A DNA stretch of 64,000 nt from Plantago ovata. Its lineage: Eukaryota; Streptophyta; Magnoliopsida; Lamiales; Plantaginaceae. The stretch lies in contig CM051456.1 in NCBI GenBank assembly GCA_028274465.1, positions 51,311,360 to 51,375,359 on the forward strand, written 5' to 3'. Shown one piece after another: positions 37,158 through 49,251 of this stretch. Position 1 is the first letter of the stretch. Each line of letters begins with the position of its first letter. The notes under the pieces were generated by a model, which worked only from the letters and a program-made list of their open reading frames with translations, made no database searches and was not told the origin of the DNA. A program made the position numbers and the translations under genes.

Positions 37158-38429
37158 GTTAAAAAATAACAAGACATAAACTATTTAAGTTGGGTAGTTT
37201 TCAGAAAACACTCTTTTACTCTCTGGAAATTACTAAAACACCCTCAATAGTAAAATTACCATTTTTCCCTTCATAAAACAAATGCAGAAAAAAACTCGTT
37301 TAAGTTTAGGAGATTACAGATTAAACTCACAAGTTTCGGAATCAACAAAACAGTTCACCAAACTCCAACTATCTCTAGAATAGTCAAGGTCAAGAGAAAA
37401 GATAATTTTACCCTCAAATCAAAATTGCAGAATAGTACTTTTCAAGTTTCAGAAATTATCAATAACCCAGAAGTTTCATAATTAGCAAATTAGTCCCAAA
37501 ACAATTCACAAGTTCAGATTAGTCCAAGGGCCAAGGTCAGTCAATCAACGGTCAAAACGTGGTCAACAGAGGTCCATGTTCAGTCAAATCCAAGGTTTTA
37601 AGGTTCAGTTTTGGGACAGAATCGCAACAGGGGTAAATTCGTCTACGAAAATAAGCAAAACAAAATGAAATTCGAAGCTTACCTCGAACAGGGTTGGAAT
37701 AAATCAAACGCTGTCAAGTCAAGAAGAAACTATAATTAATACGAGATTCATTCGGTGCTTGAATTGGAAAAGGGAGCAAGAACATATACGAAACAGAGCG
37801 GACCGGAGTGACTTACCGGAGCAGGTCGGAGGGGAGCAGTGCGGGCCGGAACACAGCAGTTGCCGAAGACGAACTGAACCGGGCAGGGGCGCGACCGGGT
37901 GGCTGAACCGAGCGGGCGGAATCAGAACCGGGCCGGACGGATCTGAGCGAACGGAACGGAGCCGGATAGAACTTCGATGCGCGCGTGCCGGAGCAGAGCT
38001 GGACGGAAACGAGACCGGAGAGGGGCGAGAAACAAGCAGCCGAGGCGGCAGCCGCAGGGTGTTACGGTGGTGGTGACGAAACCGAATTGGGGTGATGATA
38101 ATCCGGTGGTTGAGATGATGATGATGATGGTATGGTGTTGATATGAGATGAATGTTGATGGAGATGCTGCAAATTGTGAGCGAAAATGATGAAGGTGGAG
38201 TAGTTTTCTTTCTTTTCTATCAGGTGTGGGTGTGAGGATGAAGAAGAGGGAAAAGAATGGAGTGTTGGTGACTTGACTAGGTTTAGGGTTGATTAAAGAG
38301 ATGGGTCAGTCTTGAGAAAGGGCCACGTGAATGGGCCAAGACAAACTGGGCTCAGACAAGCCTTGCAAAAATGAGTAACTCTGGCCCAGAATCGAGATGC
38401 AATTGAACCACTGATGAACTGGTTTAGAA

Positions 38430-39315
38430 CTTGTCAGATTCTAGTTAATCAAATAAATTTGTTTTGAGTCAAAGTCAATTCACAACTACAACGAAAACCG
38501 TAGTGCAATAGTAAATAACCTCGAGTGTCGATCTCTAAGGACTATAACTAGCTTTATCTAATCTAACTTAAGAATATAAAATCAACAAACTACTTAGCAA
38601 AGGTTTTTCTTATTAGATAATGGAGGCTGGTGATGGTATGGTCATTCAAAGCATAGCAGGTTAATAATCATGCATGAAGTATCCAATTGTGTTCCGTAAT
38701 TATTCAACACTACGAAGATAGAGGTTTTAGATAGATCAAAGATATAAAGCAATAACTCAAAGTATAATGCGCGATATAGCCATTAGCATAATTATTAACC
38801 CTTCGCTAAAAAATCACATACTATCACCAACGAGAAGTTTAGCTACTCATAGATGTCATGCAATCAACAAAAAATCATAGCAAGATTGAATGAAAACATG
38901 TTGAAAAATAAATAAATATAAATAGAAAAACTGTAAGATACAATGTTACCGAAGGTTGTCAATCTCCGAAGAATCGCGATCTTACAAGCTCCAAAACGAT
39001 AAGAAAAAGTATCTCCTAAGCTAAGAATCCCCAGAACAGGCTCTGGAGAATTCCTACCTAAAACTAATGAGAAAGGTGAGAGAAAAGGTTTGGAAAAGTA
39101 TGAAAAACGGAGAAAACTGAGCAACTATATATAGGCATTCGGTAGGTGTGGGGCGAGTGGCTCCACACACCGGGCGATTCGCCTGGTGTGGGGCGATTCG
39201 CTCCACGTTTCGGGCGACTCGCCCGGGACCTCCAATCGGCTGAATATGCATTTTCGACGCGTTTTTGGATTTCTTTTCCTTTTCGGACTCGGTTTTTGCC
39301 TTCTAGTGACCTTTT
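38430..39315 (-). mobile_element. Athila/Tat-like LTR fragment nested in the Tekay-like LTR
   Basis: From about 38655 to 39315 it parallels 61333-61995 with moderate divergence (shared blocks ACACTACGAAGATAGAGG, GTTGTCAATCTCCGAAGAAT and TTTTTGCCTTCTAGTGACC). It has its own set of GGGCGA-type palindromes at 39148-39222. The flanks beyond these limits differ from 61333-62269, and target duplications were not identified. Confidence 0.65.
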
Positions 39316-39632
39316 AGCCTTCTATTAACTTACCGAATAATTTAAATTACTCAGGTAATTAATTAAATAAAAATAAATAAAATAAATAGAAAAAAAAAAA
39401 CGGGATGTTACACTCCACCACCCTTAAAAGAAGTTTCGTCCTCGAAACTTGACTGGCGTAAAACTAAAGGACACAGAACGGAGAATCGAAAGTCTTCAAA
39501 CTCCAAACGTCGGATGGAACGAACAAGTTCACAAGTTAAACGTCAATTAAAGTCGAAACTAGCCTAAAGGAAATGAAGCTTACTTCTTCAGCAAGAACAT
39601 TTATCCGTAAAACCTTAATAAATAATCGACAC

Positions 39633-40723
39633 TTAAACTTCAGGTGAGTCTAACCTAACGAAAGAAGTGCAGTTCGATAAACAAACACGACTTAGAAGAA
39701 GTTGGTCCATATGCGCGTACCTTTTACTACCCGCTGGTAGAGCCTCGTGTCCAACCCCACTGTAGACCTTCGCCTTGGCTGTTGTACCATCTCCTTGTTT
39801 GTTTGAAACTATGCTACGAGGCCGTCCTTCCTTAACCAGAGAGCGACGTCTCGGACATCTGTTCACCTTATGATCTTTGCTGCCACAAGGCAAACACCAA
39901 CCCTTCTTCTTCTAGCAGTTGTCTTCCTCGTGAGTTGTTCCTCCACAGAAATTACATTTTCTCCTAATTGACTCTCCAGTATTATCACCGAGTTGACGAG
40001 GGCGACTTTTCCGCTGATTGCGAGGATACTTGGGTGGAGATGGACGATCCTTGCTACTCATGTGATCGGAACTCCTTTTTCCAGATCGATGAGGTTCATA
40101 GCTCTCAAGCTCTCCTAATCCGTCATCCACTTCAGTAGCTCGTTCTACAGCCTTCGCATTAGTTGACATCTCGATTCCAAACAGGTTAAACCTGATCTTA
40201 GGCTTCAATCCTCGTACAAAGTACCTCATCTTTCCCTTTCATCATTTCGGAGGTGTGGCACATACTTCAACAATCTTGTGAATTTAAGATCATACTCGGA
40301 CACCGTCATCTTCCCTTGCCCCAACTTTTCAAACTCACTAATTCTTCTCTTACGAACAATGCGGGGAACGAACTTGTCCACAAATTCCTTCACAAAATTC
40401 TCCCATGTGCGAGGTTTTCCTTCTCTCCTCCATCGTGCATCAACGGTGACCCACCAACGGCGTGCTGGTCCATCGAGCTGAAACACTGCAAGTTCCACCA
40501 TTTGTGCATTGTTGATGTGCAAGATACTAAACAAATCCTCGATGCCCTCAATCCACACTTCAGCTTTCCTTGAGTGGGGTGATCCTTCAAACCTTTCCGG
40601 GTGAAAACGAGTGAACCTCTCAGCTGTCGACAACGTTAGAGTTTCTTGATGTGGCATAATTGACGGCGCGATCGCACTTGCTACTTGGCGGGAGGCATTT
40701 GAAGCTGCGACCTTCTGCTGCAT
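39633..40723 (-). pseudogene. Tekay-like gag, frameshifted, with no pol behind it
   Basis: Gag core blocks: FHPERFEGSPHSRKAEVWIE, LDGPARRWWVTVDARW, KMTVSEYDLKFTRLLKYVP, MRYFVRGLKPKIRFNLFG. Two CCHC knuckles follow: CNFCGGTTHEEDNC and CLPCGSKDHKVNRC. One base is missing near 40227 (ERE-RMRYF expected), and a TAG (39912-39914) sits between the knuckles with the frame unchanged. Behind gag, within about 220 bp, the polypurine tract and the 3' LTR begin. Protease, RT and integrase are absent. This layout matches gag-only (TR-GAG-type) derivatives described in plants. Confidence 0.85.
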
Positions 40724-40990
40724 CGAGTCTTGTGCAATAGCATCATTGGGCGGTGTGGTTGTTGCTGCTGGTAGCGCGAGTGTTGTTCGTTGGAGCCATC
40801 CTATCGCAATTAGTCTAAGGTCAATAACGTAAATTAACGTTCTCGAGCGTAACTATCTTAAGGCGTAAACGTGAACTAAGGCACTAACTTAAGTCAATCT
40901 AGCGTGAACAAGCAAGAAACGCGTGAGAGTAAACGAAATTACGTAGGTCAAAATCAAATTAGGGAGACATAAATAAGATAGTAGCAGGTA
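40724..40990 (-). other. Leader of the Tekay-like element, then a junction
   Basis: AT-rich sequence upstream of gag on the minus strand. The expected 5' LTR is missing; at about 40990 the sequence changes to the SIRE-like element on the plus strand. Confidence 0.45.
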
Positions 40991-41029
40991 GATAAAGTTT
41001 TTTGTAATTCAACTAAGTTTGAAAACTTA

Positions 41030-43989
41030 GTGCTTGTATCTAACTTAAAATTATTTCAGGATGAACAATTCAAGGATGCTTCTCAAGCTCCTGAAGCAAT
41101 GGAAATAGTACCAGCACAAACAAGTGTGCAACATGAGCTTGCTGAATCTCAGCAGGTAAATCATGTTCCAGCTTTTGACTCTAAAACTATTCTCCAAAAC
41201 TTTCCTAAATTTAATTTTATTCTTTTTCAGGCTCAAAAGGAGACCACTGAAGTGGTTCACATCACTGAAGATCCAAAAGTAAGTTCAGAAGAACTTTACT
41301 CGGACTTCAAGAAAACTACCTTGACCAGAGTTGCTAAGTCTGTCAGCAACTAGCAAAGGTACAGAAGGATGGACTTTTCTGATCTTCACCTTCATCTGTC
41401 CAATGAGAAAAAGCGACTTTCTCTGCTGAAACTTGAGACGTTTGTGCACTCAATACTTCCAGAAGAGTTGACATATTCTCAGCTCATGAGCTCCAGTCTG
41501 ATTTCTCTAATCAGAGAGAATATGAGAGCTAAATCCAAGAGTGCCTCTCCAGCTGAACAAGCTGTGATGCTCAAGGGTTCCTTTGTACCCGTGGTGGTTG
41601 ATCCCCACAAAATCAATGAAGAAGAGGAAGTTACAAGTGTTGCACTATACAAACATCTTGAGTTGGTCATACTGACGGACGATGAAGAAGAAGAAGAAGA
41701 TGAGAACATTCCTAAAGGTCCAAGTGATGATGAAGGAAAAGATTCTAAGGACAAAAAGGATGACGATGATGATAATCAAGGTCCTAGTCCTGATGCTGGT
41801 GGATTCAAACTGACAGTTGCTGAGACTGAACGTCATGATACTGAAAATCAGCAAGCTGATCATACACCAAGTCAGCAACAAGAATCCAATCCTGCTCCTG
41901 CTGAGACAAGTACTCCAGCAACTGAACAAGTTGTTGAAACTGAAGAAGAGTACGCCAGAAAGCGTGCTGAAATGAAACTAGGCAAAAACAAGCTTTCTGA
42001 TGCCGAGTTATCTTTACTCGATGCCAAGGTCACTGAACCAAACCTTGAAGATGAAGAATTGGATGAAGATTATCAAAGAGCACTTCAAAACAGTCTACAG
42101 ATTGATGCAAGGCATACGCAAAATTTAGACATTGCTCAATCTTCAGGAGTGAAGCATACGAAAGTCCCCTTCCTTCCACTTACTACTGGTGAAACTCCAG
42201 TTATTGAGTATCAAGCGTTGACCTCAGCAACCACTCAATCAAAACTTACTACTGGTGAAACTCCAGTTGTTGAGTCTCAAGCGTTGCCCTCAGCAACCAC
42301 TCAACCAAAAGGGAATGAAGCTACAGATTTAGGAACCAAGGTTGCTGGCCTTGATGAATCTGATGACGAAGAAGATCTCTTAGCAAATGAAGATGATCAA
42401 TCAAAGAAAGCTGAACCCGCAGTGGTTACAATTCCTCCTCCTGATGATGAAAATGATGTAGGAGATGATATAAGAAGCCATTTGCTGACCAAAGATGATC
42501 AATTCGCTACTGAGCTTAAAGTTCATTCCTTAACTCCGACTTTAGTGCCGTTTCCACATGTGGAGGATTTTACTCCAAGAATTTTGGCACTAGTGGAAGT
42601 CCACAAATCCTGCAAAGTAGAAGACGATGCACTGCTTGCTGAGAGTCCGCTTGATATAGGCAAAATACTGGCTACTGTGCTGAAACGCACTACTTCTCTT
42701 ACCATAGCTCAGAAAGACATAAGTCTACATCACAAAAGCTATGAAGAAGATGTCAGTCAAGCACTCAAACTGACCAAGTCTGCATTGAAAAAGGCTCAGA
42801 CTTTCATTGAAGACAAAGTCGAAAATGAGCGCAGACATGAGGAGAATTTGGTGAGTATAACACAAGAATTGTCAAAGCTGACCGCTAATCAGCATGCAAT
42901 TATTATGAAGTACAATAGCCTAAGCACTCTTGCTGAAAATTGCAATGAGTTTTTCTCTCTGCACATTACTCAAATGATGCAATCCATGTCTAAGGGGGAA
43001 GATAAACAAAGAAAATCTTCAAGAAAGAAAACCCCTGCTGAAGCGCAATTGACAATAGAACCTCTTGCTGAAAGAGAGCAAAGTTCTAAAACACAAGCTG
43101 AAACAGATTCTGAGTTGAATTCAGCAAATCCGAAAAAGAGAAGAACTTCTGCTGAAACTCATGAATACTGTCATACTAAGAGTCATCAAGATCTGAATGA
43201 AGATGATGATGACGATGACAATCAGACAATAGCTCAAGCTATAAGAGCTAGACCAATCACAGCCCTAACTCCGTCTGGCCACTCAAACATTTCTCTTCTG
43301 ACTCAAGATCTTCAGCAAGAGATCAAGAAAATGCAAAGTCAAGAAGAATAAGGCAAAGACAGGAAGAAAAGAGGCTAGCCAGAATTGCCATTGGCTCCGA
43401 CATTGAATACACAAAGACCAGCAATGAGGAAACAACTCAAAATGTGATCAGAAATGTTCATGGTTGCTGGATCTTAAAGATGGAAGATGTATTGGCAAAT
43501 GATTTCTTCCCAAGAAACATTGCTGGGAGATGGCTGAATCTGGAAGTCTTGGTAAGAAGAACATCAATTTGCAAGCAAATGAAGCAAGAACCTGATTTAA
43601 TTAAACCAATTGATGTTGCTTATTATTCTGACCCTTTAACCAAGAAGTCAAAGAAGAAATATGGCTTGATTCCTTATGAGTATTTCTATCTCACTGCCAA
43701 GGATCAAGAAGAAGATCTTCTCTGGTTAAGGAAGATTCATGCTAACAAGGGAATTTCAGATACACAACTTCTCCATGCCATCAATTGGGGCATGCACTTG
43801 TGGGTGTTGCACTACAAAGAAATGAATGTTGAAAAACATCATTATACCGCCTGCAAGAACGCAAGGATCATTCAGCTCGAAGTCCGTAAGCTACTTGAAG
43901 ATTACGAAAAGGACTGTGTTGAATTTTCTGCGCTTGCTGAGAAGAGTATAAGGGAGATTCTGAGAAAATCTTTTGTTGAAAGAGCTTAA
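41030..43989 (+). pseudogene. Acidic extra ORF of a SIRE/Maximus-like copia element
   Basis: A long frame runs 41030-43351 with one in-frame TAG (41351-41353) and a one-base shift near 43345 into 43444-43989; in all about 980 codons. It is strongly acidic (DDEEEEEDENIP, EDDDDDDNQTI), has helical stretches of coiled-coil type (about codons 430-530 of the 660-codon part) and a conserved-looking C-terminal part (NVHGCWILKMEDVLANDFFP, YGLIPYEYFYLTAKDQEEDL). No hydrophobic membrane segment was seen, so 'env-like' is not supported despite its position before the 3' LTR. A 75-bp GT-AG intron (41156-41230) and an acceptor at 41059 suggest splicing. Gag-pol is missing upstream. Function unknown. Confidence 0.65.
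42179..42310 (+). repeat. Two-copy 66-bp in-frame repeat in the acidic ORF
   Basis: Copies at 42179-42244 and 42245-42310 encode LTTGETPVIEYQALTSATTQ and LTTGETPVVESQALPSATTQ (plus two more residues each). The length is a multiple of three, so the frame is kept. Confidence 0.9.
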
Positions 43990-44248
43990 GTCCCTTGTAA
44001 AAGCTTTGTTTAGTTTTGTTTGCTGATTTGTGTAGTTATCTCTGAACTTTCTTGACTTACTGAAAGATAACTATCAGCAATAAAGCTTTTGACTCTTATT
44101 GGTTTTTGATTATGCAATCTACTTATGCTTACTGTTTTATTATTCAAGTATGCTTGCATTAATCAACTGATATGTTCAACATCAGAAACCTCTAAAAGGG
44201 TAACAATTAATTTAGCCATGGATTGCTAACATCAAAAAGGGGGAAATT

Positions 44249-45807
44249 TGTTAGGAAACTTGTAATTTTGATGAGCAATTAACCATGCTAAGTTAAGGAA
44301 AGTCCAGTTACTAGTAATCTTAAGGTCCACATGAATTTAGAATTTTAGAGGACATTGTAAAAGAGGAACGTTTGCTGAAGACTTAGAGTAGGTGCTAGAT
44401 AGGTGTTTTAACCGCTTATGATGTATCTTGTTTTTGAAAAGAAAAACAACCTATTGAAGCATTTGTTGATAGTGTACTTTGTTTTACACAAACAAACTAT
44501 TGAAGCATTTAGAACCGTTCAGAAACTTGAAGAATAAAGACTAGAAGATTTCTGAAGATGGTATCTACAAAGGCACATGTTGCTCAGAGAGTGGAAACTT
44601 CAACAACAACTTGCATAAGTGAAAATCTAAACGACAGAGTAGGTTGTGCTTGCTGAAACTGAGACTGACCACTTGCTGAAAAACATATGTGACCTCCTTG
44701 CTGAAAGTACTTGCATTTGCGCTCCAACGTTCATATTTGAATCTCGTTCAAATGAACATTAAATGGAAAGCATGCACGCGAAGGACATGAAGACTAGAAG
44801 ACAAATAAAGGACGCTGCTGAAAGTACAAAAGCAAGATAGTGACATCGTAAGGAAGAAAGCCTTAGAATTTGAAATTCAAACGGCTCCCTTGATTCACTA
44901 TAAATAGAGGTCATCCGGCAAAGAGTTGAAGTGTGTCAACAACGTGATCAAACTCTCACTTGTGCTTAAACTCACATAACCTTCAAACACTCTTTACTGT
45001 CATTGATCCGTTCCAAGACTTAAAGCTTGAACAAGCTACTTGTGAAGAAGTAGAACATACACGACTAAGAAATTAGTGAAGTGTTCTTTCTTTCGAACAA
45101 GAACAAGTCTTGACACCAGAAACAATCAAACTTGTTTACTGCAAAGTATTCAAAGTTTTGTTTCTTAGATTACTTGTTGTAGCTGAATAAGTTATAATCA
45201 AGTTATCTCATCCCAAACCTCTCTAACTGAAAATACACCCTTTCAGGCGTGAAATTGAGGGGGAACTTAATCGAGCATAGTGTTGCTGATTAAAAGTCCC
45301 AAGTTTGGTGGAGAACAAGGTTTCGTTCTCTAGTTAGGTTGGAAACGAAGCAAGTGTGCTTCGGTTTCTGTTGAATCGCTCTAGATAGGTGTTGTAAGGA
45401 ACCTCAAACTTGTCTTAGTGGATTCAGTCCTAGAAAGGACAAAGTGGATTAGTTGAGAGATTACGTCACTCTCAAATACCACTATAAAAGTGTTTGTGTG
45501 ATTTACTTACTGCATTTAGTTTTCAGCAAAGCATATCTATCTGTACACTGTCACTCTGTTCACTTGCTGAAACTATCACTTACTGACAAAGCACTTATTG
45601 TACAAAGACTTCCGCTCTCTGATTTGAAGTATCAGCAAAACTCGTTACTGAAAAGTAACTAGTGCTTGCTGAGAAAGTTAAGTATCAGCAAACTCATTAC
45701 TGAAAAGTAATAAGTCCTTGTTGAGAAAGTTTTTAAACGGCGAAAGTTTGAAAAGACTATTCACCCCCCCCCCTCTAGTCTTTTCTTGTTGTTTAAAGGG
45801 ACCAACA
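44249..45807 (+). repeat. 3' LTR of the SIRE-like element (1559 bp)
   Basis: Preceded by the polypurine tract AAAAAGGGGGAAATT (44234-44248), typical of SIRE/Maximus elements, it starts TGTTAGGAAAC and ends GGGACCAACA. A TATAAATA box lies at 44899-44906. A C-rich run precedes the end, as in that lineage. The 5' LTR is absent. Many TTGCTGAA motifs occur in it. Confidence 0.85.
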
Positions 45808-45840
45808 TGGTTTAAGTGGTATGTTCTCAATTACTTGGGT

Positions 45841-46022
45841 GATATGTTAGTCACCGTGTGTTAGTTGAAATAGGACAATGTGCAATTGTTTGGGTGATAT
45901 GTTAGTCACCGTGTGTTAGTCGAAATAGGACAATGTGCAATTGTTTGGGTGATATGTTAGTCACCGTGTGTTAGTTGAAATAGGACAATGTGCAATTGTT
46001 TGGGTGATATGTTAGTCACCGT
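45841..46022. repeat. 55-bp minisatellite, about 3.3 units
   Basis: GATATGTTAGTCACCGTG recurs at 45841, 45896, 45951 and 46006, exactly 55 bp apart. The units differ by single substitutions. It lies in an intron of the CACTA gene. Confidence 0.92.
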
Positions 46023-46068
46023 GTTATATATATGTTAGTCTGAATTTTGTATACTTTCTGAAATGTAG

Positions 46069-46986
46069 GAGAAGTTCTTCCTCCCCAACAAGTTCAAGGA
46101 GGCGCTGTGGTATGCCTTTGAACATGAAGGCCCTGAAGCCTTCCGGAAGAAGGTCGCCAAGATCAAGGCATCGAGGAAGAAGCCGGGGTGGATTGTGGAG
46201 GAGGAGTGGCCCCTGTGGAAGAAGTATTGGGAGGAGAACCTTCAAGCCCAGAAGCTGTCGGAGCAGAACAAGGAGAACCGGGCCCATAATCCACCGAATG
46301 GGACAGGCTCGGTGAAGCATCAGCTGGGTTCGAAATCCCAGTTGGCGCGCCACCTGGACTCGGTAAGTCACGTACTTTGTTATAGTTTCTTTTTCTTTCT
46401 TAAGTCTTATTTCAATTCAATCATTACTTTATTAATTTATATATATATTTGATGAAGATATCGGAGGGGAGGGAGCAGACCATGTGGGAGCACTTCTGTG
46501 CGGCTCACGGGGAGCTGGATAAGGATGGCAAGATGACCTTCATGGGTGATAGGGCCAAAAATATCGCGATATGTTTTATATTTTTCGGTTCCTGAGCTTT
46601 TTGTTGAATATTTGATTCTTCGATCAATAACGTACTAATTAAATCTTAATTGTTTGTTTGAATTTTCAGGCGGAGTTCCTGGCCAGGACTGAGAACCTTG
46701 ATCTCACGGCCGAGGAGGAGAATGGCATCTATCTCGAGATCGTGGAGCTCGATGATAAGGGCCGTGTCTTCGGCATGGGCAACCTCTCGCAGGCGATAGC
46801 GGAGACGGTGAACCAGGGTGGCTCCTCCTCCAGCTCCTCCAAGCGCCGAAGGGGACACGCCGATGTGCCTCCCGAGTTCCTCAGGGAGCAGCACAGCTGA
46901 AGGCGACTGTCCTCGGTTGAGGACAGAGCAGGACAGGATGAGGCATGGATACAAGAGATCCATCGAGTGGCTCATGGAGCAGTATG
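46069..46986 (+). pseudogene. CACTA transposase-associated protein, interrupted
   Basis: Exons with good borders: 46069-46362 (KFFLPNKFKEALWYAFEH, LGSKSQLARHLDS, GTAAGT donor), from 46458 (GREQTMWEHFCAAHGELD, end unclear near 46550-46570), and from 46670 (LLARTENLDLTAEEEN-like opening, YLEIVELDDKGRVFGMGNL). The last exon's coiled-coil tail continues, after a frame change, as RTEQDRMRHGYKRSIEWLM until C2 interrupts it at 46987. It is a homologue of 22297-23620. Confidence 0.78.
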
Positions 46987-49079
46987 TGATAGTGTATATG
47001 TCCTAGAGACAGTCCTTAATAAGGGCATAGTGCCCTTATAGAGGGCATATATGTACTATTACACAAGTCAACGTAATATAATATATGTTTGTTGCATTTT
47101 ACTATTGAGTATCGCTTTCATATTTATATTACACCAGGCATGCAACATGTCATATCTCTATTACTGTCTGTATTGATATTAAACATGTCCCCTCGTATAG
47201 ATGACCGATCACACAGATAGTGGGAGCTATGTGAGTTATCATCTATCCCAAACTCTCCCTAGTCGAGGTTCATCTCGGATGTAGGGGTCTGAATGAACCA
47301 GACGAGACTAGTATGCGTGGAGGTTATACTTGTTGGAGCAAGTGTGAGCCGATCCCACGGCACGGAACGGATTGTTGGACAATCGAGAAACGTTCCCATA
47401 ACTGCGCATAGTTGTTCGAAGAAGGATTATCAAACAATGGAAGTACCCACCGGACACTCCCATCGATGTATACTCTACACCGAAGTGTCTATGGGAACCG
47501 GTAAGTTGTCGAAGTGATGCCATTCGTCCTTTGTACTTACAGGACTTTATCATCACATTTGTTGCCCCATATCTTTGGTGGACCCGTCGATGTCAGCTCT
47601 GAATAAGCAGCTGACCTAAGACACGATCCAGGATTAAGGCTACACACAAATGGGGGTGATAAGTGATTTTGTGAAGGATTCATCTCTCAAGTGTAGCACA
47701 GGAGAGCACTGCTCATAGTCTGCATAGTTGTGTTGGTAAAGTCACTGGCCAGTGCAAATGATATATTATGATGGTCATAAGTATATCTTAACCAAGCAAC
47801 TCCCTGAGACGCCCGTGGATGTATTATTGGGATAGACACTTCATCGATCCTAGATACATTCGAGCAAGTCAGATGAAGGGACGTTACCATCGTCGCGTTG
47901 AGCGCAACAGGCTTCGCAACGAAAGGGTTAGCTTTGAGAAACCTCTCAAACGTCCTCACGTATTAATATTGCAAATGGAACCGTCTAGGAATTCCATGTT
48001 GCCTAGTCTAGGACTTGCTTAATGCGATGAGGCCCTATGGGTCACACTATGTGGTGATTCAGCTTATCAGAATATCCTTGAAGATGGAATCGCAATTAAT
48101 TTTGGAATTAATTGTGATTGATGGATTATAATTGATTTGGAATTAATTATAATATTTGGTGGCTCAATTAATGATTTAGAATTATTAATTGAATTAGCTA
48201 ATTAATTAAATTTTATGTAAATACGATTAAAGATTATATTTTGGAAATATAATAGAGGTTTGATTAGAAAGGATATGTTAATTTAGAATTAACATATGCA
48301 CTTGGACAAAATCTACTTTGAGTTTGAATTGCCTTAGAAATATAAGTGGGTCCCAAAATTGGGACCCACCTCCCGTAGGACTGGGTGCGCGCGCGCGCAT
48401 GGATAAGGTAGGGGAAGGAGTTCGACTCCTTCCTCTATTAGAAGTCCAAGGGATAAGTTAGATTTTCCTGATTGAATTTTAATTTGATTGGGAATGAATC
48501 TAGACTTGATATTGGTTTCCTTGTGCGATAAGAATTAGATTCTTATTCCTTTACGAAGTCTAATTGCTTATGCTTTAGGCTTCTATTGACTACTATATAT
48601 AGTACTACTATATATAGTAGACTATTAGAGAGCTTTGGATACAGTTTTGCACACAATTATTCTACCCAGTTTTCTTAGAGAAAATAAAAGCTCTCCCCTC
48701 CTCTCTAAAGCCACACGCGCGCGCCACCTCTGCCGGAGGAATCGCCGTCCCGTCTTCTTAGTCACACAAAGAATATCCTAGCATTCTTCCGATAGGCTGT
48801 TCATCCGTGGAGACCAAGGTTGAGATTCTAGGAGCTGGAAACTAACTCTTATTGTCTTGCAGATATACAGAGTATTGCAGATATCTTCGACTTCGACGAA
48901 GGAGAAGATACACCGGAATATTACGAAGACTTGGAAGCTGCTTTGGAAGTAAGGTTAGTCTTCTAATTGACGTGTTTATATATATACGACATATGCATAA
49001 TCAATTAACCTGTATGTTAAGAAATTTTTTGAAATTCCGCTGCGTACTCTAGGGGTAACTCTGACCATATTTTCTTACA
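46987..49079 (+). repeat. C2 5' LTR (2093 bp)
   Basis: Starts TGATAGTGTATATGTCC and ends TTTTCTTACA. TATATATAG boxes lie near 48592-48618 (a 16-bp duplication not present in C4). A natural hairpin GGAAGGAGT-TCG-ACTCCTTCC lies at 48413-48433. A short acidic frame (DIFDFDEGEDTPEYYEDLEA) lies near 48880-48950 before a GTAAGG donor-like site. Confidence 0.9.
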
Positions 49080-49251
49080 GTAATATCAAAGCCAGGTTAA
49101 TTGATTACGTATATACGTATATATATTGTATGATTTGGTAGATATGTGGATGCAATTGATTCTACGATTAATTCGATTTTTAAAAGTTTTGTTTTTTATA
49201 TAAATTTAGAATTTATATTTTTCAAAAAAAAATAAAATAAAATTAAATATA

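Larger units (their letters stand above)
36502..39412 (-). repeat. Long LTR of a Tekay-like gag-only element, with a nested fragment
   Basis: On the minus strand the LTR starts TGTAACATCCCG (39412) after a polypurine tract GGGTGGTGGAG (39413-39423), and ends GGGAGTAGGAGTAACA at 36502, where it interrupts the Athila-like gag. It includes a GC-rich stretch (37795-38060). The segment from roughly 38430 to 39315 matches the Athila/Tat-like LTR at 61333-62269 and is a nested insertion. The partner 5' LTR is absent from the window. Confidence 0.65.
45808..46986 (+). mobile_element. Second CACTA element fragment, cut by copia C2
   Basis: Carries exons of an En/Spm-type protein related to, but clearly different from, that at 22297-23620, and on the opposite strand. 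Neither terminus is in view: the left side meets the SIRE-like LTR and the right side is interrupted at 46987 by copia C2. Confidence 0.75.

Noticed and set aside
37759..38076. Arginine/glycine-rich ORF
   Set aside because: GC-rich stretch of the gypsy LTR; no domain and no conservation seen.
41030..43989. Envelope glycoprotein
   Set aside because: Position fits, but no signal peptide or membrane segment is visible.
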